Part shown: in pieces, positions 16,613 through 25,500 of the stretch
Layout of the letters: each line of letters begins with the position of its first letter
How positions within the stretch are numbered: position 1 is the first letter of the stretch
NCBI GenBank assembly: GCA_045538895.1
Contig: JAZQEH010000002.1
Span: 1 to 47,830 of the forward strand
DNA from: UMGS902 sp045538895
GTDB taxonomy: Bacteria; Bacillota; Clostridia; Oscillospirales; CAG-272
Direction of reading: 5' to 3'
DNA: 47,830 bases
Translations under genes and position numbers: made by a program
Notes under the pieces: model-generated
Seen by the model: only the letters and a program-made list of their open reading frames with translations
Databases searched by the model: none
Told to the model about the DNA's origin: nothing

Positions 16613-18661
16613 CTAATCTATTTGCGGTAATTTTATTACCGCCTTGAAGAGGTCGCCGTCAATGAATATATCAAGTGTTCCTCCCTGAAGTTCGGTAAGA
16701 CTGCGTGCTATCGAAAGCCCAAGTCCGCTGCCCTCCGTATTACGTGATGCATCGCCTCGAACAAACCGTTCCATAAGCTCCGTTCCCGAAACGTTAAGCG
16801 GTTCACGCGAAATATTACGGAATGTTAGTATCGCATTTTCTCCATCCGCTTCAAGTGAAACGTAAACACGGGTTTTTGGCATCGCATACTTGCATGCGTT
16901 ACCGAGCAAATTATCAAATACTCTCCAGAGTCTGCGTCCGTCAGCCATCACAAACACCGATCCTTCAGGCTGAGAAACCACCGCTTCAAGTTCACACAAT
17001 GCGAGCTTTTCACTGTATTCACCAAGCGACTGTTCAAGCAAAACGCCCACGTCACAACGCTCCTTTTCAACAGAGATATTCCCTGTCGATGCCTTTGAAG
17101 CCTCGACTAAATCATCAATAAGCTTTTTCAGCCTTGCGCTGTGCCTGTCAAGCACCGTGACGTATTCTTTCACCTTTTCGTTTGCAATATCCTCTTTTTT
17201 GATAAGGTCAACGTAGTTTACAATAGATGTAAGCGGGGTTTTTATATCGTGCGAAACGTTGGTAATCAACTCTGTTTTCAGTCGCTCGCTACGCATTTTT
17301 TCCTTAAGCGCCGCCTCAAGTCCGCCGCCTATGTTATTAAGTGTTTCTGCAAATTCACCAAAATCAAGCGGCATATACCTTCTATCGATCTTTTCGTTAA
17401 TTTTGCCTGCGGCGATCGCCTCTCCGCCGTTTTTCAGTTTGCGAAGCATCAGAGCCACCCAGATAATACACGGGACAATAATAACCTTTCCTACTATCCA
17501 CATGATAATAAGATTATCCGTTTCATGTGCATTAATTGCAAGCAAGATAAACTCTGTTATGCTTATAATGGCAAGCAAAAGCACGGTTTTCCACACAAGC
17601 GGCACCGCATACATCAGCATACTAATGCCCTTAAAAATCCCCTTAAAAAAGCCTTTGATTACTTTAAAAACAAATGAAAGTATTCTATAAATCAGTGTTG
17701 CCTTTATAAGCCCGCCTACCTTGATGCGTGTAGCAAAACTCATAAGTAGTGCAAGCAAAATGAAATAAACAGCTATGCCGCCCAAAACAGCAATTATGCC
17801 GCCGCCTACCATGGCGACAAGATCCTCGGAAACCGAATAAAAATTCGAGTAATAAAGCGACTCTGCCGCACAGAATGCAAGCAGTGAAATTCCAAATGCT
17901 GCCGCACCGCAAATTGCCGTAAACAAATCAAAAGGAATTCTGTCAAGATATCCAAGTGTCGGTTCGTCACTTTCCTTGCGATATCCCGCACCGCAGAACA
18001 TGAATATCAAAACGAAAACAAATGACGCAAAACATACAACCGCTAAAACTATTGAGCTTTCACGCATATTGTATACGGCATCCATCCAATACCGTGCTAT
18101 TGAAAGCAGGTCGGTTGAGTTTTTCTCCACCTTTTCGTATAGCGTTACGGTAACCGTTTCGTCTATAACATACTCTGCCGGTGCATACGAATCGGGAGCA
18201 TATGTGGTTGCCGAGGTTTCCTCAACGTCTTCAACGACTTCATTCCATTCATCATAATAATAGTTGAGCGGCACGTCCCACTCACCGTAGCCAATAGAAA
18301 AGCTTCCGTCCTCATAGCGAAATCTGGTTTTTTCCACGCTGACCTCACAGAGAACTTTGACATTCTGAGGGAGGTTTGTCTTATCGGTAACAGAAGACTC
18401 TATGCTGTAATAAAAGTTACCTCTGCCGTAAAGCTCGTCGACATCTCCGCCATAAAGATACGTGTCCGCAACGTCATAGGCATAATGACGCATAATGCCA
18501 CTAATTACCTCACCCTTAAAGCGAGCATATTCGCCGGTGTATGCACCTGCCACGCCTGCAACAACGGCACATACAGTAAAAAACACCGTGCCGAGCAGCA
18601 GCAAAACCGAAAGTACCGCCGCCGATATTTTTACAATAAGATTGCTTTTAAACTTTTTCAT
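16613..18661 (-). CDS. Membrane sensor histidine kinase of a two-component system
   Basis: About 682 residues from the ATG at 18661, which has AGGTGA 5 nt upstream; in-frame ATG 18664 and GTG 18670 overlap the ribosome site and are less likely. An N-terminal helix is followed by an extracytoplasmic sensor region (residues ~35-200), then several membrane helices, including two pairs that form a polytopic core to ~residue 405. The cytoplasmic part has a HisKA H-box NVSHDIKTPL (His471), N-box NLLGNACKYA and G-box EGSGLGLSIARS. The H/D-I-K-T-P-L pattern is that of VanS/cell-envelope sensors in Gram-positives. It follows the response regulator gene directly. Ligand unknown. Confidence 0.9.
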   Translation of the reverse strand: MKKFKSNLIVKISAAVLSVLLLLGTVFFTVCAVVAGVAGAYTGEYARFKGEVISGIMRHYAYDVADTYLYGGDVDELYGRGNFYYSIESSVTDKTNLPQNVKVLCEVSVEKTRFRYEDGSFSIGYGEWDVPLNYYYDEWNEVVEDVEETSATTYAPDSYAPAEYVIDETVTVTLYEKVEKNSTDLLSIARYWMDAVYNMRESSIVLAVVCFASFVFVLIFMFCGAGYRKESDEPTLGYLDRIPFDLFTAICGAAAFGISLLAFCAAESLYYSNFYSVSEDLVAMVGGGIIAVLGGIAVYFILLALLMSFATRIKVGGLIKATLIYRILSFVFKVIKGFFKGIFKGISMLMYAVPLVWKTVLLLAIISITEFILLAINAHETDNLIIMWIVGKVIIVPCIIWVALMLRKLKNGGEAIAAGKINEKIDRRYMPLDFGEFAETLNNIGGGLEAALKEKMRSERLKTELITNVSHDIKTPLTSIVNYVDLIKKEDIANEKVKEYVTVLDRHSARLKKLIDDLVEASKASTGNISVEKERCDVGVLLEQSLGEYSEKLALCELEAVVSQPEGSVFVMADGRRLWRVFDNLLGNACKYAMPKTRVYVSLEADGENAILTFRNISREPLNVSGTELMERFVRGDASRNTEGSGLGLSIARSLTELQGGTLDIFIDGDLFKAVIKLPQID

Positions 18662-18670
18662 CATCTTCAC

Positions 18671-19360
18671 CTATTTCTCAAGCTTATATCCCTTTGCCCA
18701 GACCACTTTCAGATATCTCGGTTCAGCAGGATTTATTTCAATCTTTTCACGCAAGTGGCGAATATGCACCGCTACCGTACCTTCCGCACCAAGCGGTGCG
18801 TTTTTCCATACCTTTACGTATATTTCTTTGGGAGAAAACACAATGCCGACGTTTTGCATAAGAAACTTCAGTATCTCATATTCCGTGGGGGTAAGGCTTA
18901 TCTTTTCACCGTCCACGCTGACCTCTTTAGCAAGGTCGTCAAGCTCTATGCCGCCAACCGTAAGCCGCTTTTGCTCTTCAGCATCTCCCCCGCCAAGCTG
19001 CATATACCGCCGCAAATGAGAACGCACCCGTGCTATCACCTCAGTAGGACTGAACGGCTTTGTTACGTAATCATCAGCACCTACATTCAGCCCAAGCACC
19101 TTGTCGCTGTCTTCACTTTTTGCACTCAACATCAAAACAGGAACGTTACTGCACTCACGTAAGTATTTAAGCGTTTCAATTCCGTCCATCTTCGGCATCA
19201 TTATATCAAGTAACACAAGATGAATCTTCTCGCTTCTCATCACTTCGAGTGCCTCGCACCCGTTATATGCCGCAAAAGTCTTGTACCCCTCCGCTTCAAG
19301 GTATATCTTAAGTGCATTAACGATATCTTTTTCATCATCGCAAATCAAAATATTATACAT
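18671..19360 (-). CDS. OmpR/PhoB-family response regulator
   Basis: 229 residues from the ATG at 19360, chosen because GGAGGA lies 8 nt upstream; a longer reading to 19399 adds 13 residues before the conserved MYNILICDDE start. The receiver domain (1-115) has the acidic pair Asp8/Asp9, phospho-acceptor Asp52 (LLDIMMPKMDG) and Lys in VTKPF. The C-terminal winged helix (130-229) has LTPTEYEILKFLMQN and the DNA-recognition AVHIRHLREKIE. It is the first gene of the pair with the histidine kinase. Confidence 0.95.
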   Translation of the reverse strand: MYNILICDDEKDIVNALKIYLEAEGYKTFAAYNGCEALEVMRSEKIHLVLLDIMMPKMDGIETLKYLRECSNVPVLMLSAKSEDSDKVLGLNVGADDYVTKPFSPTEVIARVRSHLRRYMQLGGGDAEEQKRLTVGGIELDDLAKEVSVDGEKISLTPTEYEILKFLMQNVGIVFSPKEIYVKVWKNAPLGAEGTVAVHIRHLREKIEINPAEPRYLKVVWAKGYKLEK

Positions 19361-19448
19361 CGCATCTTCCTCCGCCTGTCTGTAATATAAAGATATCATA
19401 AAATGTTTTAAAATCCAATATGTAAAGTCTTTAAGATTTTATTAAGAA

Positions 19449-19478
19449 AAAAATCCCACTCTTTCGAGTGGGATTTTT
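19449..19478. terminator. Bidirectional intrinsic terminator
   Basis: Perfect stem AAAAATCCCACTC/GAGTGGGATTTTT (19449-19461/19466-19478), loop TTTC. It terminates the GH43-lipoprotein operon on the minus strand. The ~90 bp to its left contain the two-component promoter region, where I cannot pick a convincing -35/-10 pair. Confidence 0.88.
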
Positions 19479-19489
19479 AACTTTAAAGT

Positions 19490-20917
19490 TTACTTGCCGA
19501 TTGCCTCGCGGTACTCTGCCGAGATTACGTCGAGGAGTGCCTGTGCCTGTCCCTCAAGGCTTGCATATCTTGTTGCCCAGTCATTCTTCTGCTCGTTGAG
19601 CATATAAATGAGATGCTTATTGATATGTGCAGGCTGATAGCAGTAGCCAAGGTCATATGCACGGGTATCAAAAATAATATCGAGCATTTCGGAGCTCTGT
19701 GCGTCACGTACATACTTACCGTTAAGAGTCTTGTCATAGTAAGCAGGAATAATAATCTGCTCGGAGTAGTAGCCGATAGCCTCCATAACCGCAGAGGTAC
19801 GCTGATAGTTTTCAACTATAAGCGGAACGCACATGTAGTTCATGTAGAAAGGAGCAACGGTATTGTAGTAGCTGTCCTGATTTTCGCTGTAGAGGAAGTA
19901 AGGAAGAATACCGTAGTCGGTGTTCATGTCACGGAAATCAGAAAGTGTACCGATTGTGGTAAGGAAGAAGAGTGCCTGATCGCCGCTGAAGATGTTAACA
20001 TATTCCTTTGCGGTGGAATTATGCTGATACTTGAGCGAAATGCTATCATCCATTACCATGTTGTAGAAATCGCGAAGTACGTTGATGGTTGTTTCATCGT
20101 TTGCGGCAAGGTCATAGTTAAGAGTTGCCTCGTCGAGTTCAACAAGCTGTCTGCCTGCTGCGTTGAGCGCACCGTAAATCGAGTCTACCCAGTAAAGGTT
20201 ACCGTAAATATTTGCATCGGGGTTTGCAACGCTTCTTGCAAGCTCGTGCATCTTTTCAAGTGTCCACTTATTGCCCTTTACAAGGCTGTAAAGGTCTTCA
20301 AGTCCGTACTCTGCCGCAAGCTTCTTGTTGAATGCGATACAGTATGTCTGGTCCATAAGGTTGATACCGTAGTCGCCTGCGGTGAAGAAAAGCGAATCGC
20401 CGAAAGTAAAGGTTTCAACAGCTTTCTGGTCATACCACGAAGCACTGCCGTCAAAATGAGGAAGCTTATTGAGGTCGGTCAGGTAGTTGTTATACGCAAG
20501 CTCGCTTACGTCATAGCCGGGGATAACACAGAGGTCATAATTCATGTCGCCTGCGATCGCTTCACGCATAAGAGTCTGGAAGCCCTCGGGAGAACGCTGG
20601 TTTGCAGTTGTATCACGCCATTCGGTCTTAATATCTACGTTGTAGAGATTCTCAACCTCAAGGTTACGTGAATAAATTGCCTGATCGAGAAGATTTGCAC
20701 TGTCCTCCTCGTATGCAAAGTCATCGGTGCAAACGGTGCCTCTGCCAACGGAAAGAATATTGAACTCATAACCGTCAAAATCATAGTCGGGAAGACCGGT
20801 ATCGTTAACATCATCACCTGTAACAACGGGCTTTGTTTCTTCAACGTCGCCGTTGCAGGCAACAAGAGAAAGTGCAAGCAAAACAGAGAGAGCTAAAACA
20901 AGAATTTTCTTGAACAT
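19490..20917 (-). CDS. Family-1 extracellular solute-binding lipoprotein (ABC sugar uptake)
   Basis: The 475-residue protein has a lipoprotein signal with lipobox LVAC (Cys21) and the two-lobed fold of carbohydrate-binding proteins, with typical TYCIAFNKKLAAEYGLEDLYSLV and KWTLEKMHELAR. GGAGG is 8 nt upstream. It lies 15 nt after the GH43 gene in the same operon, so it probably binds oligosaccharides released by that enzyme or by surface enzymes. The usual permease genes are absent from the operon, so it must use permeases encoded elsewhere or act as a surface binding protein. Confidence 0.85.
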   Translation of the reverse strand: MFKKILVLALSVLLALSLVACNGDVEETKPVVTGDDVNDTGLPDYDFDGYEFNILSVGRGTVCTDDFAYEEDSANLLDQAIYSRNLEVENLYNVDIKTEWRDTTANQRSPEGFQTLMREAIAGDMNYDLCVIPGYDVSELAYNNYLTDLNKLPHFDGSASWYDQKAVETFTFGDSLFFTAGDYGINLMDQTYCIAFNKKLAAEYGLEDLYSLVKGNKWTLEKMHELARSVANPDANIYGNLYWVDSIYGALNAAGRQLVELDEATLNYDLAANDETTINVLRDFYNMVMDDSISLKYQHNSTAKEYVNIFSGDQALFFLTTIGTLSDFRDMNTDYGILPYFLYSENQDSYYNTVAPFYMNYMCVPLIVENYQRTSAVMEAIGYYSEQIIIPAYYDKTLNGKYVRDAQSSEMLDIIFDTRAYDLGYCYQPAHINKHLIYMLNEQKNDWATRYASLEGQAQALLDVISAEYREAIGK

Positions 20918-20931
20918 TTTTATGCCTCCAA

Positions 20932-22398
20932 TTACTTAATAAGTCCGTCCTGAGGAGTTGTCGTAGGTCCTTTAACCAGAATAATATCGTGCTCGCCGTC
21001 AATTTCAACAAACTTCATTGCATCGTAGCAGATGTGACGGGGAGAAATTTCAACGGGACTGAAGTGCTGATGATAGAACATGATATAGTCGCCGTCCTTG
21101 GTTCTGGTATAAACCGAGTCGCCTGTACCGCGTGAGAACTTGGTACCGCGAAGAATGGGATTGTACTTATACTTTACGTAAGGGCCAAGGGGCTTTTCAG
21201 CGATTGCAAAGCCTTCGCCATAGTCGCCCTTATAGTGAGAGCCTGCGTAGATCATGTAGTAAAGGCCCTTATGCTTGAAGATAACGCCGCCCTCTGTGAT
21301 ACGTGCATAGTCGCACTCCCAGGGCTCGGTGGGAACCATAATCTTAACAAGAGTGTCGTCAAGTGCGGTTACGATACCGTCCTCCATCTTGATTTCATAT
21401 GCCCAGATTTCGTTACCGTTGTTGAAGCGCACACATGTGAGATAGCAACGACCGTCCTCGTCAATGAAGGGGTGGCCGCCGATTTCAAGCACATCCTCGT
21501 GAATGGGCTTCATTGTCTTTGACTTGAAAGGACCAAGCGGGCTTTCGGAAGTAGCAAATGCAATATGCGGCTCTCTGCGGCCTGTCTTGGGGTTAGGTGC
21601 AGTGTGCGAAGCATAGAACATATAGAAAAGACCGTCTTTGTAGATTACGTTGGGGCTCATGTACTCGTTGTTGCCCCAGCCGTCTTTACCCTCAAATACA
21701 ACATGAGGCTCTGACCAGTGAATAAGGTCTTCAGAAGTGTAGCACTGGAAGAGTGACATGTCCTGAGTGTCGGTAAAGTAGAGATAATACATACCGTCAT
21801 AGAACAGAATATCGGGGTCAGCACCGTATACAACGGGGTTGAGGAACTGCTTATCGGGATCAAAGGGCTTTGCACCCTCGATTTCAGTAAGGCTTATGTC
21901 ACGGAACTCTGCAACACCGTCGCCGAAGTTGAAGCCGATACCGCCGCGGGTAAAGTGCTTGAGTTCAAGGTCGATCTTGGGGTAAATGGGAGCGGTTTCA
22001 TGCTCGAAGTTGTTGAAGTAAATCTTTGCATATGTACCGCGAAGCTCAATGCGGATCTTGTACCACTTATCCTTGGTGAAGGGATAGCACATGTGGCTGA
22101 GCAAAATATGGTCACTGTCGCCGCCGTTAACCTTCTGAAGCTTGAGTGAACAATCTGCCGCATTAAGTGTAAGGTAGTAGCCTACCACCCATCTTGCACC
22201 GTTCTTGCCCTGGCAACGGAAATAAACGCCTGCCTCGCCATCCTTGTTGAGCTTTATTTCGCACTCAAGAGCAAAGTTCAAGGGAGCTTTCTCAACAGAG
22301 AACATCGTATTGGGTTCCTTTGTAGGAAAAAGAGAGCTGCTAACCGAATACGCACCGTCTTTTTCAAAAATCTCAGAACCAAATTTCATCCATTCCAT
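20932..22398 (-). CDS. GH43-family glycosidase with N-terminal lectin-like domain, no signal peptide
   Basis: The 488-residue protein has no signal peptide and is probably cytoplasmic. Residues 1-170 form a beta-sandwich of the concanavalin/DUF1080 type (DKWYKIRIELRGTYAKIYFNN). Residues 185-470 are a GH43 propeller: base Asp194 (GADPD) and acid Glu369 (TEGG). The position of the pKa-modulating Asp reads Gly307 in EIGGHPFIDEDG, so the canonical triad is incomplete. It could be a subfamily with a displaced residue or an enzyme of altered function. AGGAG precedes the ATG; the lipoprotein gene follows in the same operon. Expected role: cleaving imported xylo- or arabino-oligosaccharides. Confidence 0.85.
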   Translation of the reverse strand: MEWMKFGSEIFEKDGAYSVSSSLFPTKEPNTMFSVEKAPLNFALECEIKLNKDGEAGVYFRCQGKNGARWVVGYYLTLNAADCSLKLQKVNGGDSDHILLSHMCYPFTKDKWYKIRIELRGTYAKIYFNNFEHETAPIYPKIDLELKHFTRGGIGFNFGDGVAEFRDISLTEIEGAKPFDPDKQFLNPVVYGADPDILFYDGMYYLYFTDTQDMSLFQCYTSEDLIHWSEPHVVFEGKDGWGNNEYMSPNVIYKDGLFYMFYASHTAPNPKTGRREPHIAFATSESPLGPFKSKTMKPIHEDVLEIGGHPFIDEDGRCYLTCVRFNNGNEIWAYEIKMEDGIVTALDDTLVKIMVPTEPWECDYARITEGGVIFKHKGLYYMIYAGSHYKGDYGEGFAIAEKPLGPYVKYKYNPILRGTKFSRGTGDSVYTRTKDGDYIMFYHQHFSPVEISPRHICYDAMKFVEIDGEHDIILVKGPTTTPQDGLIK

Positions 22399-22499
22399 AT
22401 TTTTTCTCCTTATATAATAAAATACTTATACACTCTCATCTTATAATAAATTACTCGCATAGTAAATACTAAAAAATATGTTTTTTGTACAAAAAAGCA

Positions 22500-22529
22500 A
22501 AAAGTGGCTTGCAAAAGCAAGCCACTTTT
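22500..22529. terminator. Intrinsic terminator of the giant secreted protein gene
   Basis: Stem AAAAGTGGCTTGC/GCAAGCCACTTTT (22500-22512/22517-22529), loop AAAA, 5 nt beyond the minus-strand stop. The remaining ~100 bp up to the GH43 start hold that operon's promoter, which I cannot place precisely. Confidence 0.85.
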
Positions 22530-22534
22530 CAATT

Positions 22535-25500
22535 TTAGAACGTGAATACGATATATCCCTTTTCAATCTTGAATTCTACAACGTGGAGCTTACCGTCATC
22601 ATCCTTAACGATAACCTTAACGTTTTCAAGATTTGCGTATTCTGTGGGAAGCGGGATGCTGTATGTGATGTTGGTCACAGTATCACCCTCAACCTCGTAG
22701 GAAACCTTAACCTCAGAGCCGTAAGAGGTATCCTGAAGAAGTGCATTGAGAACTTCTCTTTCTGCCTTTGTGAGCTTGGAGGTAGCAACTTCGAGGTCTG
22801 CAAGCTTACCGCTTTCATCTACTGCGATTGCAGTGCTGTTGATCGCACCGCCGTCTGCATAGAGAACTGCAGTTTCAACCTTGCCGCATGCCTTACACTT
22901 ACGTGTCTTAACGCCGGGTTCGGTTTCGGTAGGCTCAACAGTAACGGTGAACTTGCCAAAATTATGGTTGGAAGTGCCGGTAATAACGAACTCTTCCTTT
23001 CCACACTCGGTACACTCATAGCGGTCACCTGTGCCGCAACCGGTGCTTACGCCTGCCTCAAGGAGAACGTAATTATGACTGTCGCCGCAGAGGTCTTCCT
23101 TGCTCTGGAAGCAGGACTTACATACGTTGTTTTCATCAAAGTCATGCACGCCTGTAGCAGCAACGTCACCTACAACGTACTGTGTGAAGCTACATACTTC
23201 GCATACGAGTTTCTTGATCTGGGGATTTACACAATTTGCTTCGCTTGCAATTACAGCATCACCGAACTCATGCTCAACGATGTCGAGAAGCTCTGCAACG
23301 TAATCAAGTCCGCAGTCGTTACAGTGGTTAAGTACATAACCCTGCTCTGCACAGGTGGACTCAATAGTATCAACGTACACTACGTTGCCGTGGATGCCGT
23401 TTGCATTGCCGGAACAAATCTGGTTGCCCTCGATTGCGATAATGTCAGCAGAGGGAACTGTACCTCTGAAACGGAGTGCGGTTGACTTAGCCGCTGCATT
23501 TGCAGGATCATAGAATACGGTAAGGCTATCGAGATGCTCCCAAACCTTGTATTCAAACTCTGCATCTTCATAGCTTGTGAACTCACCGCGTACGGAAGCA
23601 CCGATAGGACGGTAAGTAGCAGCAGAAGCGGAGGACTCGAAGTTCTGTACGAAGATGGAGCCGTCAAGAATCTTAAGAGTTACGTTCTTAACATCACCGA
23701 TGTGGTTTCTGTTTTCAACGAAGAATGCCTTTTCGTCAGCATCAACGGTTCCGTTTTCATCGTCATCATAGCTGCACTTCTGTGCTGCGGGAACACCGGT
23801 TACGGAGAAGTAGCTGCCTACGGAGAGGTTACCGTCAAGAGTTAAGATAATATCACCCGAGGACTGCTCGTAACCGCCGAGAACAAAGTAGTCACGGAAG
23901 GTAACGTCGCCGAGAACTTCAACGGTAAAGGTACAGTTCTTAGCGTTACAAGCCTTGTCGTTCTGCATATGATTCTTAGTTGTGCCAAGAGCAAATACAG
24001 AGCCTGCGATAAACTCGTAGTAAGAACCGGACTTGAATGTTACGTGGTTGTCACCACCCGGACACCTGTCTGCGGTCTTGCTACCGTTTACGCTGTAATT
24101 AGCATGATAACAACCGCCGAGAATGATAAGCGAACATGTGTTGTAAACGGCGTTGGAGTTTCTCATGAAGTCGATGGTGATGTTTTCGCCGAGAGTGAGG
24201 TGATGGTGCTGTGCAGCAATGTAGCTGTAGCCGTTGTCTGCACTGTAGCCCCAAGCTGAGAACTCGATGTTCTCAAAGGTGGTGTCACCGTTGAGGGCAT
24301 AGATCATTCTACCGAAGTTATCTGTGGGGAACTTGATTACGCCGCTGTTATTATAACCTGTAACGGTGATTACGTTAGAGTGTGCAGGCTCAGCAAATAC
24401 AGAGTGATTGCTTGAACCGCTGTAATTGTTGGGAACTGTAATGGTACCTACAACATAAATTGTTGCGGGACCGGAGCACTTTGCAGCCATTGAATATGCA
24501 ACTGCAAGGTCATTGAGCGGATAGTCGGGAGTGAAGCCGCCGTCGCTCTTACCCTTATCGGAAACGTAGAACTCTGTAGCATTTGCAGGACGGGTTGCAA
24601 TAAGGTCGCCGCAATGTGTGCAGGAAAGTCTGTAATTACCTGCGAAAACGGTGGTGCTCCATACAGGATGGTGATAATCATCACTTGCAGTAATGGGAGA
24701 AGTGCTTACGATTTCGTAGCAGTTCTTACACTTTTCGCCAAGAATACCGTCTGCCACGCAAGTAGGCTCAAGAACTACAACGGGGGAGGTTACGTGAGTG
24801 TTGCAGGGAGCGGTTTCGCAGAACGTACATACGCCGTCAACGTAGGTATGACCGCCTCTGTACTCTGCACAGTATTCAGGGAAGGACATAGTGCCGAGAA
24901 CAATTCTGTAGGTATCCGCATACTTTGCAGTCTTATCGTAAGCAGCGGTTGCAAATGCCTGCGCGGATTTATCAGCTATAGTATAAATAATGTTAACATT
25001 CTTCTTGTGACCGTTTACACCAACCATGTAGTCACCGATCTTTGCAGTGCTTGCACCGGGATAGAAAAGGTGATTTACGGTGTAATCCGAGCCGGCAGCT
25101 GTGTTTGCACTGTTAGCAAGATAGTAGCCTGCAACCTTACCGCCGCCGCGATGATGCATGTTGATAACGGTGTTATGGGTTACAGTGTTTGCAGTGGTTG
25201 AAAGCGGGATGAGCTGACCAACCTCTGCCTTACCGCCAACGGTGACGTTGATGGTGCTGTTGTTGATAGTCATAAGGTTTCTTGCAGAACCTGCAACTAC
25301 CCAGTACTGACCGCCGAGAATTGTAATATCGGCATCACAGGAATTGGGGTTGCAGCCTTCATAGAAGCCGCCGGAAGTAAAGCCGCCGATAACGTACATC
25401 TTACAGTCCGGAATCTTAAGGCTTACAGAAGATGCCATAGCGAAGGAGCCGTCGGTCTTGGAATAAGCAATAGTTCCGTTGTTAAGGCCTACCGTCTGAA

